Below, piece after piece: positions 1-6,455 of a stretch of 7,988 nucleotides of DNA. Position numbers and translations under genes: made by a program. A model generated the notes under the pieces. The model did not search any database. It had not been told where the DNA came from and worked only from the letters and a program-made list of their open reading frames with translations. Source of the stretch: Gemmatimonadales bacterium (lineage in GTDB: Bacteria > Gemmatimonadota > Gemmatimonadetes > Gemmatimonadales > GWC2-71-9); contig SPDF01000055.1 of NCBI GenBank assembly GCA_004525055.1, forward strand, positions 1 through 7,988, written 5' to 3'. How positions within the stretch are numbered: position 1 is the first letter of the stretch; every line of letters begins with the position of its first letter.

Positions 1-38
1 AAGTTACACCGGGTGGGCGGGGTGGGGGACGCCCTCGC

Positions 39-67
39 TTGACGCCCCTCGGGCTGATCCGTAACAT
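39..67 (+). promoter_or_regulatory. Sigma70-type promoter of the FmdB operon
   Basis: TTGACG at 39-44 matches the -35 consensus at five of six bases. It is followed by a 17-base spacer and TAACAT at 62-67, which keeps the first two bases and the last two of the -10 box. Transcription would start near 74, leaving a leader of about 20 bases that carries the ribosome-binding site GAAAGG (82-87) in front of GTG 96. The spacing is ideal and the position fits the first gene. That this organism's main sigma factor reads such a promoter is inferred. Confidence 0.6.
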
Positions 68-95
68 TCCCCATCCCGCCAGAAAGGCCCGACCT

Positions 96-260
96 GTGGC
101 ATCGTACGACTTTCGCTGTACCTCCTGCGATCACGCCTTCACCCGGCACCTGCCGATGCGTGACCTCGGCCGCGTGAAGGTGACCTGCCCCGCCTGCGGT
201 TCCGCCAAGGTCGAGCGGGTCTTCACCCCGTTCTACGCCAAGACGATTCGGAAGTCCTGA
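96..260 (+). CDS. FmdB-family zinc ribbon protein, 54 aa
   Basis: A small single-domain protein with two CxxC knuckles, C8-C11 (CTSC) and C31-C34 (CPAC), which together would hold one zinc ion. The N-terminal pattern YDFRCTSCDHAF followed by a second knuckle CPACGS is typical of the FmdB/CxxC_CXXC_SSSS family. The family is named after a putative regulator near formamidase genes; its molecular function is poorly known. I chose GTG 96 because AGAAAGG lies 8 bases before it and the protein then begins directly with the conserved family N-terminus. An in-frame TTG at 39 would add 19 residues, but it lies on the -35 box and has no ribosome-binding site. It is the first gene of a likely operon; the next gene starts 2 bases after its stop. 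Confidence 0.85.
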   Translation: MASYDFRCTSCDHAFTRHLPMRDLGRVKVTCPACGSAKVERVFTPFYAKTIRKS

Positions 261-262
261 CG

Positions 263-781
263 GTGTTCGAGAACCTGCGCGACCGCCTCGACCGATTTCT
301 CGCCGAGCGGACGCCGCCGCCTGACGCCCGCGAACAGCAGCAGGCGCTGCACGCCGCGCTCGTCGAGGCCAAGGTCGGGCTCTCCACCATGCGCGACGCG
401 CTCGCGTCGGCCGAACGGGCACTGGCGCAGGAGCGGCAGCTCCTGTCCGATGCCGAACGGCGCGGGCGAATGGCGACAGAGATCGGCGACCAGGAAACGG
501 CGGAGGTCGCCGATCGCTTCACTGCGCGGCACGCGGAGCGAGTCCAGTTGCTGGAGCGGAAGGTGGCGGTGCAGCGCGATGAGTTGGCGCTCGCCGAGCG
601 GGAGTACGAATCGATGCGCGCTGAGTTCCAGCGGCGGAAGGGCGCGGCGCCGTCGGTGCCCAGCATCGGTCCCGACGTCGACGACGCGGGGCTGCAGCAT
701 CAGATGGACCGGGCCGCCATGGAATCGGCGGCGGACGCACAGCTCGCCCACCTGAAACGCAAGGTGCGCGGCGAAGGGTAG
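263..781 (+). CDS. Hypothetical coiled-coil protein, 172 aa, PspA-like pattern
   Basis: I do not recognise a named family with certainty. The protein starts at GTG 263, with GGAAG (250-254) 8 bases upstream inside the end of the FmdB gene. Residues 22-126 are almost unbroken charged, Ala/Gln/Leu-rich helix with heptad spacing. A Pro/Gly-rich break follows at about 128-138 (KGAAPSVPSIGP), then a short second helix at about 142-168. There is no signal peptide, membrane segment or cysteine, so it should be cytoplasmic. The central stretch, with a GDQETAEVADR segment followed by repeated ER/LE/KxxxQ, resembles the PspA/IM30 coiled-coil core, but the protein is shorter (PspA is about 220 residues) and lacks an obvious amphipathic N-terminal helix of the usual type. 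The tight spacing implies co-expression with the zinc ribbon. Function is unknown. Confidence 0.8.
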   Translation: MFENLRDRLDRFLAERTPPPDAREQQQALHAALVEAKVGLSTMRDALASAERALAQERQLLSDAERRGRMATEIGDQETAEVADRFTARHAERVQLLERKVAVQRDELALAEREYESMRAEFQRRKGAAPSVPSIGPDVDDAGLQHQMDRAAMESAADAQLAHLKRKVRGEG

Positions 782-807
782 TCATACCTCAACCAGGAGT
801 CAGCTTC

Positions 808-2334
<1,527 letters not shown>

Positions 2335-2346
2335 GTCAACGCGGGC

Positions 2347-2359
2347 CGGTGCTTCACCG
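2347..2359 (+). terminator. Small hairpin after the POT gene
   Basis: CGGTG (2347-2351), a CTT loop and CACCG (2355-2359) form a perfect 5-bp stem, 12 bases past the POT stop codon. It stands one base before a much stronger hairpin. There is no T-run after it, so alone it is a weak terminator; it may assist the second hairpin. Confidence 0.3.
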
Positions 2360-2360
2360 C

Positions 2361-2395
2361 GATCGGCGCGGGGCGCTCAGCGTCCCGCGCCGATC
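2361..2395 (+). terminator. Strong 16-bp hairpin at the POT/TauE convergent junction
   Basis: GATCGGCGCGGG (2361-2372) and CCCGCGCCGATC (2384-2395) are perfect inverted repeats of 12 bp. Inside them, G2373 can pair with U2383 and CGC (2374-2376) pairs with GCG (2380-2382). This leaves the loop TCA at 2377-2379, which is the stop codon of the minus-strand TauE gene. In a plus-strand transcript all 16 pairs form, one as G-U. In a minus-strand transcript the same position is a C-A mismatch. The structure therefore fits best as a terminator or 3' protector for the POT operon, shared by the opposing gene. There is no U-tract on either side, as is common in G+C-rich genomes. Confidence 0.6.
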
Positions 2396-2742
2396 CACAT
2401 CCGGACGGCGATGACGACCAGGAAGACGGCGAAGAGTCGCTGCAATGTGGCGGGCGGCGTCCCGATGGCGATCTTGGCGCCGAACCAGACGCCGAGGAAG
2501 AGGCCGAGCGCGATGAGCGCGGAGGCCTTGACGTCCAGCAGGCCACGCCGGTGGTATTCCAGCGCACCGAGGAGACCGACAGGGAGCAGCAGGGCGCCGA
2601 GGGAGGTACCAGTCGCCTGGAGGATGGGCATCCTGAAGCCGAGGACCAGCGCGGCGACGATCACCACGCCGCCGCCGATGCCGAAGAGACCGGAGAGGAC
2701 ACCGGCCGCGAGGCCAAGGGCAAGGAGCAGCATGAGCGACAT
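2377..2742 (-). CDS. Half-length TauE/SafE-family membrane permease, 121 aa
   Basis: A small inner-membrane protein with about four hydrophobic segments (roughly residues 3-17, 22-36, 46-62, 74-92, with a further one near 101-117). The N-terminal motif GVLSGLFGIGGGVVIV (residues 14-29) and the ATGTSLGA motif (43-50) are hallmarks of the TauE/SafE/DUF81 family, which exports sulfite, sulfonates or related organic acids. Full-length members have about 250 residues built from two homologous repeats; this one holds a single repeat and ends cleanly at TGA, so it would need to dimerise. The start is ATG 2742, with GGAG (2752-2755) 9 bases upstream. An upstream extension to 2931 would add an Arg/His-rich, non-family segment overlapping the divergent esterase, so I rejected it. 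The last six codons lie inside the terminator hairpin. The substrate is unknown. Confidence 0.87.
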   Translation of the reverse strand: MSLMLLLALGLAAGVLSGLFGIGGGVVIVAALVLGFRMPILQATGTSLGALLLPVGLLGALEYHRRGLLDVKASALIALGLFLGVWFGAKIAIGTPPATLQRLFAVFLVVIAVRMWIGAGR

Positions 2743-2808
2743 GACGTGGGGCTCCGATTGGAAGGATACCCACAAGTATGACAGGGCCGGGGAGCACGCG
2801 CCACGGGG
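2743..2808. promoter_or_regulatory. Divergent intergenic region between TauE and esterase genes
   Basis: Sixty-six bases separate the two divergent starts, so both promoters should lie here unless they reach into the genes. I see a -10-like TATCCT on the minus strand (2763-2768), just ahead of the TauE ribosome-binding site, but without a good -35 box. A short inverted repeat, ATAC-N6-GTAT (2766-2769 and 2776-2779), could be a small operator but is within chance expectation. No convincing plus-strand promoter was found. Confidence 0.3.
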
Positions 2809-3687
2809 GTGTCGGTGAGCGGCGTCCGGGACATCCGCGTTGAGCGCCCGGAGGGCGAACGGAGTGCGTTGCTCCGCGAGCCTGCGGGGTCGGCGCACCC
2901 GGGTCCGCGGCCGGTGGTGATGCTGCTGCACGGCGCCGGCGGGACCGCGAAGCTGGCGATGGGAAATACCGGCTGGGCTGAAATAGCCGATCGGGAGGGG
3001 CTACTCCTGGTCTATCCGGAGGGCACCCGCCGCGATCCGGCGGCTCCCCCGATGTTTCTGCAGAACCCGCAGGCGTGGAACGACGGATCGGGCCGCGGGC
3101 ACACCGCGCGTACCGGCGTGGACGATGTGGGATTTCTTGGTGCGGTGATGGATCAAGTGGTGTCGTCGCACCAGGGCGATCCGAGCCGTCTCTACCTGGC
3201 CGGCTTCTCGAATGGCGCCGCGATGGCGTTTCGGGCGGGGGCGGCGCTGGCAGGGAGGGTGGCGGCCATCGGCCCTGTGGCGGGCCACTGCTGGGTGACG
3301 CCCGCTCCCTCAACCATCCCGGTGCCCGCCCTGATGATCTATGGCGGGGTCGATCCCCTCAACCCGGTGGCTGGGGCAGCAGTGAAGACCCCCTGGGGAA
3401 TAGTGGAGTATCACCCACCCGTCCGGGAGTCCTTCGATCGATGGCGCGCATTCAACGGGTGCGATGGGGAGCCGGCGGCTAACACGCCCACTCCAGGGGT
3501 GCTGGAACTTCGTGCCACCGGATGTGCCGCGGGCGCCGAGGTGAAAAGCCTGATCGTCGAGGACCTCGGCCATCATTGGCCCGGGGGCCCGCGCCTTCTG
3601 CCGCCCTGGATCGCCGGACCGGCCAGCTCACGCCTGGACGGCGCGGCGGTGCTCTGGGATTTCTTCCGGACCCACCGATTGGACTGA
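2809..3687 (+). CDS. PHB depolymerase/LpqC-type esterase (alpha/beta hydrolase)
   Basis: A 292-residue serine hydrolase of the LpqC/polyhydroxybutyrate-depolymerase group, which includes feruloyl and acetyl esterases. In order: VVMLLHGAGGT (36-46) supplies the oxyanion hole; GLLLVYPEG (64-72) and WNDG (90-93) are typical of this group; GFSNGA (132-137) is the nucleophile elbow with S134; MIYGGVDPLNP (176-186) supplies D182; and GHHWPGG (254-260) supplies the catalytic histidine, probably H255 or H256. No signal peptide is visible, although many relatives are secreted, so it may act in the cytoplasm. The start is uncertain: GTG 2809 has only a distant GGAG, whereas GTG 2815 has GGGGG five bases upstream. 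Either is short, since a stop lies in frame at 2779-2781. The natural substrate cannot be told from the sequence. It stands alone in orientation between the TauE gene and the copper operon. Confidence 0.88.
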   Translation: MSVSGVRDIRVERPEGERSALLREPAGSAHPGPRPVVMLLHGAGGTAKLAMGNTGWAEIADREGLLLVYPEGTRRDPAAPPMFLQNPQAWNDGSGRGHTARTGVDDVGFLGAVMDQVVSSHQGDPSRLYLAGFSNGAAMAFRAGAALAGRVAAIGPVAGHCWVTPAPSTIPVPALMIYGGVDPLNPVAGAAVKTPWGIVEYHPPVRESFDRWRAFNGCDGEPAANTPTPGVLELRATGCAAGAEVKSLIVEDLGHHWPGGPRLLPPWIAGPASSRLDGAAVLWDFFRTHRLD

Positions 3688-3707
3688 CTTCGTTCGCGGC
3701 GACGCCG

Positions 3708-3716
3708 TGATAGATT
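3708..3716 (+). promoter_or_regulatory. Extended -10 promoter placing +1 on the SCO start codon
   Basis: TGA-TAGATT (3708-3716) fits the extended -10 pattern TGn-TAnnnT. Seven bases separate it from ATG 3724, so transcription would begin at or within a base of the start codon, giving a leaderless message. The upstream -35 position (about 3688-3694) is poor, which is usual when the extended -10 is present. The 15 bases before ATG hold no Shine-Dalgarno sequence, which supports this reading. Confidence 0.5.
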
Positions 3717-3723
3717 TCCCCGG

Positions 3724-4365
3724 ATGAAAACCCTTCGAGCCTCCCTCGCACTCCTCATGCCTGTCATGCTGCTCTCCTCGGCCTGCGAGGGGCGACGCGC
3801 CCCGTCTGCCGGCACGCCGGAGGCTGGTGGGGAAACGGCCGCGCGCGCGTATCCCAATCCCCGCCCGAAACCCGACTTCACGCTGACGGATACCGAGGGC
3901 CAGCCGTTCGCGTTCCGGGAGGCGACGGAGGGGAAGATGACCCTTCTCTTCTTCGGGTACACGAGCTGTCCAGACATTTGCCCGCTGCACATGGCCAATA
4001 TCGCCGCGGCGCTGAACAAGCTGCCCGACGCCGTCGCGCGCCAGGTGACGGTGGTGTTCATCACGACCGACCCGGGGCGTGACACGCCGGAGGTGATTCG
4101 GACCTGGCTCGATCACTTCGACCCGCGATTCATCGGGCTGACCGGCACACAGGCAGAGGTGGACTCGGCCCAGACGGCCATGCACCTGCCACCGGCGTAC
4201 AAGGAAGAGGCCGTCGAGGGCCGTCCGTATACCGTCGCTCATTCAGCGCACGTGATCGCGTTTACCAAGGACGGAATGGCCCGGTTCGCCGTTCCGTACG
4301 GCACGCGGCAATCCGAATGGGCACAGGAAATCCCCCGCCTCGTGGCCTATCCGGATACACCGTGA
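3724..4365 (+). CDS. sco1: SCO1/SenC-family copper chaperone lipoprotein
   Basis: A 213-residue thioredoxin-fold protein that delivers copper to, or reduces, the CuA site of cytochrome c oxidase subunit II. It begins with a lipoprotein signal: K3/R5, a hydrophobic run at 8-17 and the lipobox LSSAC with C21, so it should be anchored on the periplasmic face of a membrane. The copper-binding CxxxC is C82-C86 in FGYTSCPDICPLHM. The third ligand is H173 in YTVAHSAH, the position of the conserved histidine in SCO proteins; H176 is extra. TTDPGRDTPEVI (114-125) and FDPRFIGLTG (132-141) are also family marks. The linker at 22-45 is Gly/Ala/Pro-rich. No ribosome-binding site precedes ATG 3724, and an extended -10 fits a leaderless start. 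Its TGA overlaps the GTG of the next gene by four bases. Confidence 0.95.
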   Translation: MKTLRASLALLMPVMLLSSACEGRRAPSAGTPEAGGETAARAYPNPRPKPDFTLTDTEGQPFAFREATEGKMTLLFFGYTSCPDICPLHMANIAAALNKLPDAVARQVTVVFITTDPGRDTPEVIRTWLDHFDPRFIGLTGTQAEVDSAQTAMHLPPAYKEEAVEGRPYTVAHSAHVIAFTKDGMARFAVPYGTRQSEWAQEIPRLVAYPDTP

Positions 4366-4787
4366 CCCTGCGCCTCGTGCTCCTGCTCGCGCTCGCCGGG
4401 TGCGCCGCGGAGGGGCCACCGATCGAGGTGCGGGACGCCTACAGCTATGAGTCGATCCTCGGCAACGTCGCGGTGGTGTATCTCACGCTCGAGAACCGAG
4501 GGGGCGAGCCCGACACCCTGATCGATGTCGAAGTCGCAGGCGCCTTGGTGGCCATGGTTCACGAACAGGTGGCCGTGGGCGAGATGGTGGAGATGCGCCA
4601 CGTCGGCCCACTGCCCCTGCCATCGCACACCACCGTCGTTCTAAAGCCAGGCGGGCTGCATATCATGCTGGAAGGCCTGGATCGGGCCCCGGTGGCCGGC
4701 GATACGCTGATGGTCACGACACGGTTCGCCCACGGTCAGGAGATCAGCTTCCCCGCGCCGGTGCTGCCGTACGGGGCCGAGCGGTGA
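4362..4787 (+). CDS. pcuC: PCu(A)C copper chaperone lipoprotein
   Basis: A 141-residue periplasmic Cu(I) carrier that supplies copper to SCO and the CuA centre. The metal motif HX10MX21HXM is exact: H67, M78, H100 and M102, with further nearby methionines M65 and M75. The family segment VLKPGGLHIMLEGL is at 93-106. GTG 4362 is the chosen start: it overlaps the SCO stop in the sequence GTGA, and gives a short lipoprotein signal with the lipobox LAGC (C14). An earlier in-frame ATG at 4317 would bury the signal behind 15 polar residues and overlap SCO by 49 bases. The protein is a little shorter than many relatives, but the domain is complete. Translation is probably coupled to SCO by stop-start overlap. 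Confidence 0.93.
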   Translation: MTLRLVLLLALAGCAAEGPPIEVRDAYSYESILGNVAVVYLTLENRGGEPDTLIDVEVAGALVAMVHEQVAVGEMVEMRHVGPLPLPSHTTVVLKPGGLHIMLEGLDRAPVAGDTLMVTTRFAHGQEISFPAPVLPYGAER

Positions 4788-4789
4788 GG
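4786..4789 (+). promoter_or_regulatory. Ribosome-binding site of ctaG on the pcuC stop codon
   Basis: GAGG at 4786-4789 shares two bases with the TGA stop of the PCu(A)C gene (4785-4787) and lies 8 bases before ATG 4798. Ribosomes ending the PCu(A)C gene would stand on this site, so the two genes are likely to be translationally coupled. It also fixes the CtaG start. Confidence 0.6.
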
Positions 4790-4797
4790 CGCTCCCA

Positions 4798-5643
4798 ATG
4801 ACCTGGTGGTGTGCCGCCCGCGACGTGGCTTGGACCTGGACTTGGCAGGCGTATCCTGGCGTCTGGCTGTTCATCCTCGGCATCGGGATCGGCTTCACAC
4901 TCCTGGTCCGGCGTCTCGCTCCGCGGCATGCACCAGCAGGCCGGCCACCGGTTTCGCGGGGACAGATCGCCTGGTTTGTTGTGGGGTTGCTGTTGCTCTG
5001 GGCGGCGACGGACTGGCCGATCGGCGCGCTCGGGGCGGGGTATCTCCTCACCATCCACACGGCACAGTGGATTCTGTACACGCTTGTGGTACCGCCCCTC
5101 CTGCTCCTCGGTATCCCGGAATGGCTTCCACTGGCGGCCCCTGCGGCGTCGCGCACCGGCCGCGCTCTCCGCCTGCTGGCCCGTCCCGTCGCGGCGCTGC
5201 TCGTCACCGATGCAATCCTGCTCGTTTCGCATCTGCCGCCGGTGGTGGACGGGTTTCGGCGCACGCAGTTTGGGTCCTTCACGGTCGACCTGGCCTGGCT
5301 GATTGGCGGGCTGGTCATGTGGTGGCCAGTGTTGGCTCCGAATCCTTCGATCAGCCGTGTTTCCTACCCATGGAAGATCGGGTATCTCTTCCTCTGCACC
5401 CTGGTGCCGATCGTGCCGGCCGCCTTCCTCACCTACGCCGACTATCCGATCTACGCGCTGTACGAGCTCGCTCCACGAGTCAACGACATCTCGGCCATCT
5501 CCGATCAGCAGGCCGCCGGGCTCCTCATGAAGGCGGTGGCTGATCCGATCATCTGGCTGGCAATGGCGATCGTGTTCTTCCGTTGGCAGGGGGTGGAGGC
5601 GGCTGCGGATCGCGCGGAGCGGGAGGCGCGGCGGGTCAGGTAA
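4798..5643 (+). CDS. ctaG: Cytochrome c oxidase assembly factor CtaG (caa3 type)
   Basis: A 281-residue multi-pass inner-membrane protein of the caa3_CtaG family (as in Bacillus CtaG), needed for assembly of caa3-type oxidase. It is unrelated in fold to the Cox11-type CtaG of proteobacteria. Hydrophobic segments lie at about 21-37, 57-70, 77-105, 130-147, 162-178, 194-211 and 247-261. Family marks are IHTAQWxLYTLVVPPLLLLG (86-105), SHLPPVVDG (144-152), MWWPVLAPNP (174-183), KIGYLF (193-198) and SAISDQQAAGLLMK (232-245). Where relatives usually have HMxQH, this protein has H87-T-A-Q90-W91, so the second histidine is missing. The C-terminus is a charged Arg/Glu/Ala tail. It is the last gene of the SCO-PCu(A)C-CtaG operon. 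The exact biochemical role of the family is still unsettled, though copper delivery fits its neighbours. Confidence 0.9.
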   Translation: MTWWCAARDVAWTWTWQAYPGVWLFILGIGIGFTLLVRRLAPRHAPAGRPPVSRGQIAWFVVGLLLLWAATDWPIGALGAGYLLTIHTAQWILYTLVVPPLLLLGIPEWLPLAAPAASRTGRALRLLARPVAALLVTDAILLVSHLPPVVDGFRRTQFGSFTVDLAWLIGGLVMWWPVLAPNPSISRVSYPWKIGYLFLCTLVPIVPAAFLTYADYPIYALYELAPRVNDISAISDQQAAGLLMKAVADPIIWLAMAIVFFRWQGVEAAADRAEREARRVR

Positions 5644-5824
5644 GCCGCGGTTCGAAGGCCGGCTTGGGATGGTCCTCCGGGGAGGACGGTTCGCGAGCGG
5701 CCGACAGGCTGGTAACATCGCGCAACTGCTCACCGACCCCCCTCCGGACCATTCCCTGCGCCGGCTTCCCGCGATCAAGTTGCACCGGCTATCGTCCGTT
5801 GAGCATCTTCGCCCCGCTTCCCCG
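5644..5824. other. Non-coding convergent spacer
   Basis: This 181-base gap lies between the converging stops of CtaG and the TPR gene. Short open frames cross it, but they are arginine- or proline-rich, lack a ribosome-binding site and run into the neighbouring gene. I see no tRNA and no convincing repeat. The only clear structure is the hairpin at 5672-5687. It may be simply the shared terminator region. Confidence 0.6.
5672..5687. terminator. Short perfect hairpin after ctaG
   Basis: GTCCTC (5672-5677), a CGGG loop and GAGGAC (5682-5687) form a perfect 6-bp stem, 28 bases after the CtaG stop. No T-run follows in either direction, so an intrinsic terminator is only possible, not shown. It is closer to CtaG than to the opposing TPR gene. 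Confidence 0.35.
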
Positions 5825-6454
5825 CTACTCCACCTGCTTCTTCAATTCGCGTAGCCGTATGAGCGCCGCGTCACCCGCGTTTGTGCCGCGATAACGCTCG
5901 CCGAACCGTGCCAACTCCACCTGCAGCCTGCCCTCCTGTTGGCTCTGCGTATACAAGTCGATCAGGTCGTTGGAGATGATCCGGTCCCAGTCCGCGCTCT
6001 GAACTGATTGCCGCGCGGTGCGATAGACCGCGGCGGCGCCGTCGGGATCGGCGAGCGGCCCACCCAGCAGGCGGCCGAGGGCCACGAGCGCGACGACATC
6101 TTGCGGATGGTCGGCGAGGTGCAAGCGATAGGCGACGGCGGCTTCCCCCAGCCGGCCCTGGGCCACCAGAGCTTCCTGCCGAGAGAATCCCGGTTGGGGG
6201 GAGGCGGCATGGCCCGCGTGGAGCGCGGTCACCAATCCAAACGAGGCACGTGTGGTGACCTGCTCCACCAGGAGGATGAGGCCCCAGGTGGCGGGAATCA
6301 GCAACAAGAAGAGCAGCAGGACCACCACCCCGGGGAGGTCGAACCGACGTGCAGTGAAGCCGATGGTCATGGTGCCGATCACCAGCACCGGCCCGCCGAG
6401 CCACAGCGAGATCTTAAGGAGTTGGATCTTTTCGGCGGCGTCGCGCACCGACAT
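5825..6454 (-). CDS. Two-helix membrane protein with TPR-like C-terminal domain
   Basis: A 209-residue protein of unknown function. The N-terminus is short and cytoplasmic-looking; transmembrane helices lie at about 15-33 and 42-63, with an Arg-containing turn (TARRFDL) between. From about 90 to 207 the chain is soluble helix: QEALVAQGRLGEAAVAYRLHL (93-113) followed by DVVALVALGRLL and DGAAAVYRTAR has the spacing and the small/aromatic pattern of tetratricopeptide repeats, which bind protein partners. With two helices, both ends would be on the same side, most likely the cytoplasm. ATG 6454 comes one base after the TAG of the receptor gene, with GAGG (6468-6471) 13 bases upstream inside that gene, so translation is probably coupled. 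The context suggests a partner or accessory of the receptor, but nothing in the sequence proves it. Confidence 0.8.
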   Translation of the reverse strand: MSVRDAAEKIQLLKISLWLGGPVLVIGTMTIGFTARRFDLPGVVVLLLFLLLIPATWGLILLVEQVTTRASFGLVTALHAGHAASPQPGFSRQEALVAQGRLGEAAVAYRLHLADHPQDVVALVALGRLLGGPLADPDGAAAVYRTARQSVQSADWDRIISNDLIDLYTQSQQEGRLQVELARFGERYRGTNAGDAALIRLRELKKQVE

Positions 6455-6455
6455 C

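Noticed and set aside
2766..2779. ATAC-N6-GTAT inverted repeat as an operator
   Set aside because: Four-base arms are expected by chance at this length, and there is no regulator gene nearby; I note it only in the intergenic entry.
2743..2931. N-terminal extension of the TauE protein to 2931
   Set aside because: The 63 extra residues are Arg/His/Pro-rich, unlike the family, overlap the divergent esterase gene and would precede the natural hydrophobic start; ATG 2742 has its own ribosome-binding site.
2354..3313. Minus-strand open frame of 319 residues
   Set aside because: It is an Arg/Pro/Ser-rich, low-complexity translation that covers both the TauE and esterase genes in a wrong frame.
4744..5778. 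Minus-strand open frame of 344 residues opposite CtaG
   Set aside because: It is rich in Arg, Pro, Asp and Gln without a motif, and is antisense to a recognised membrane protein.
5583..5894. Plus-strand open frames after CtaG (103 and 61 residues)
   Set aside because: They begin inside CtaG or the spacer without a ribosome-binding site, have no recognisable motif and run into the TPR gene on the other strand.
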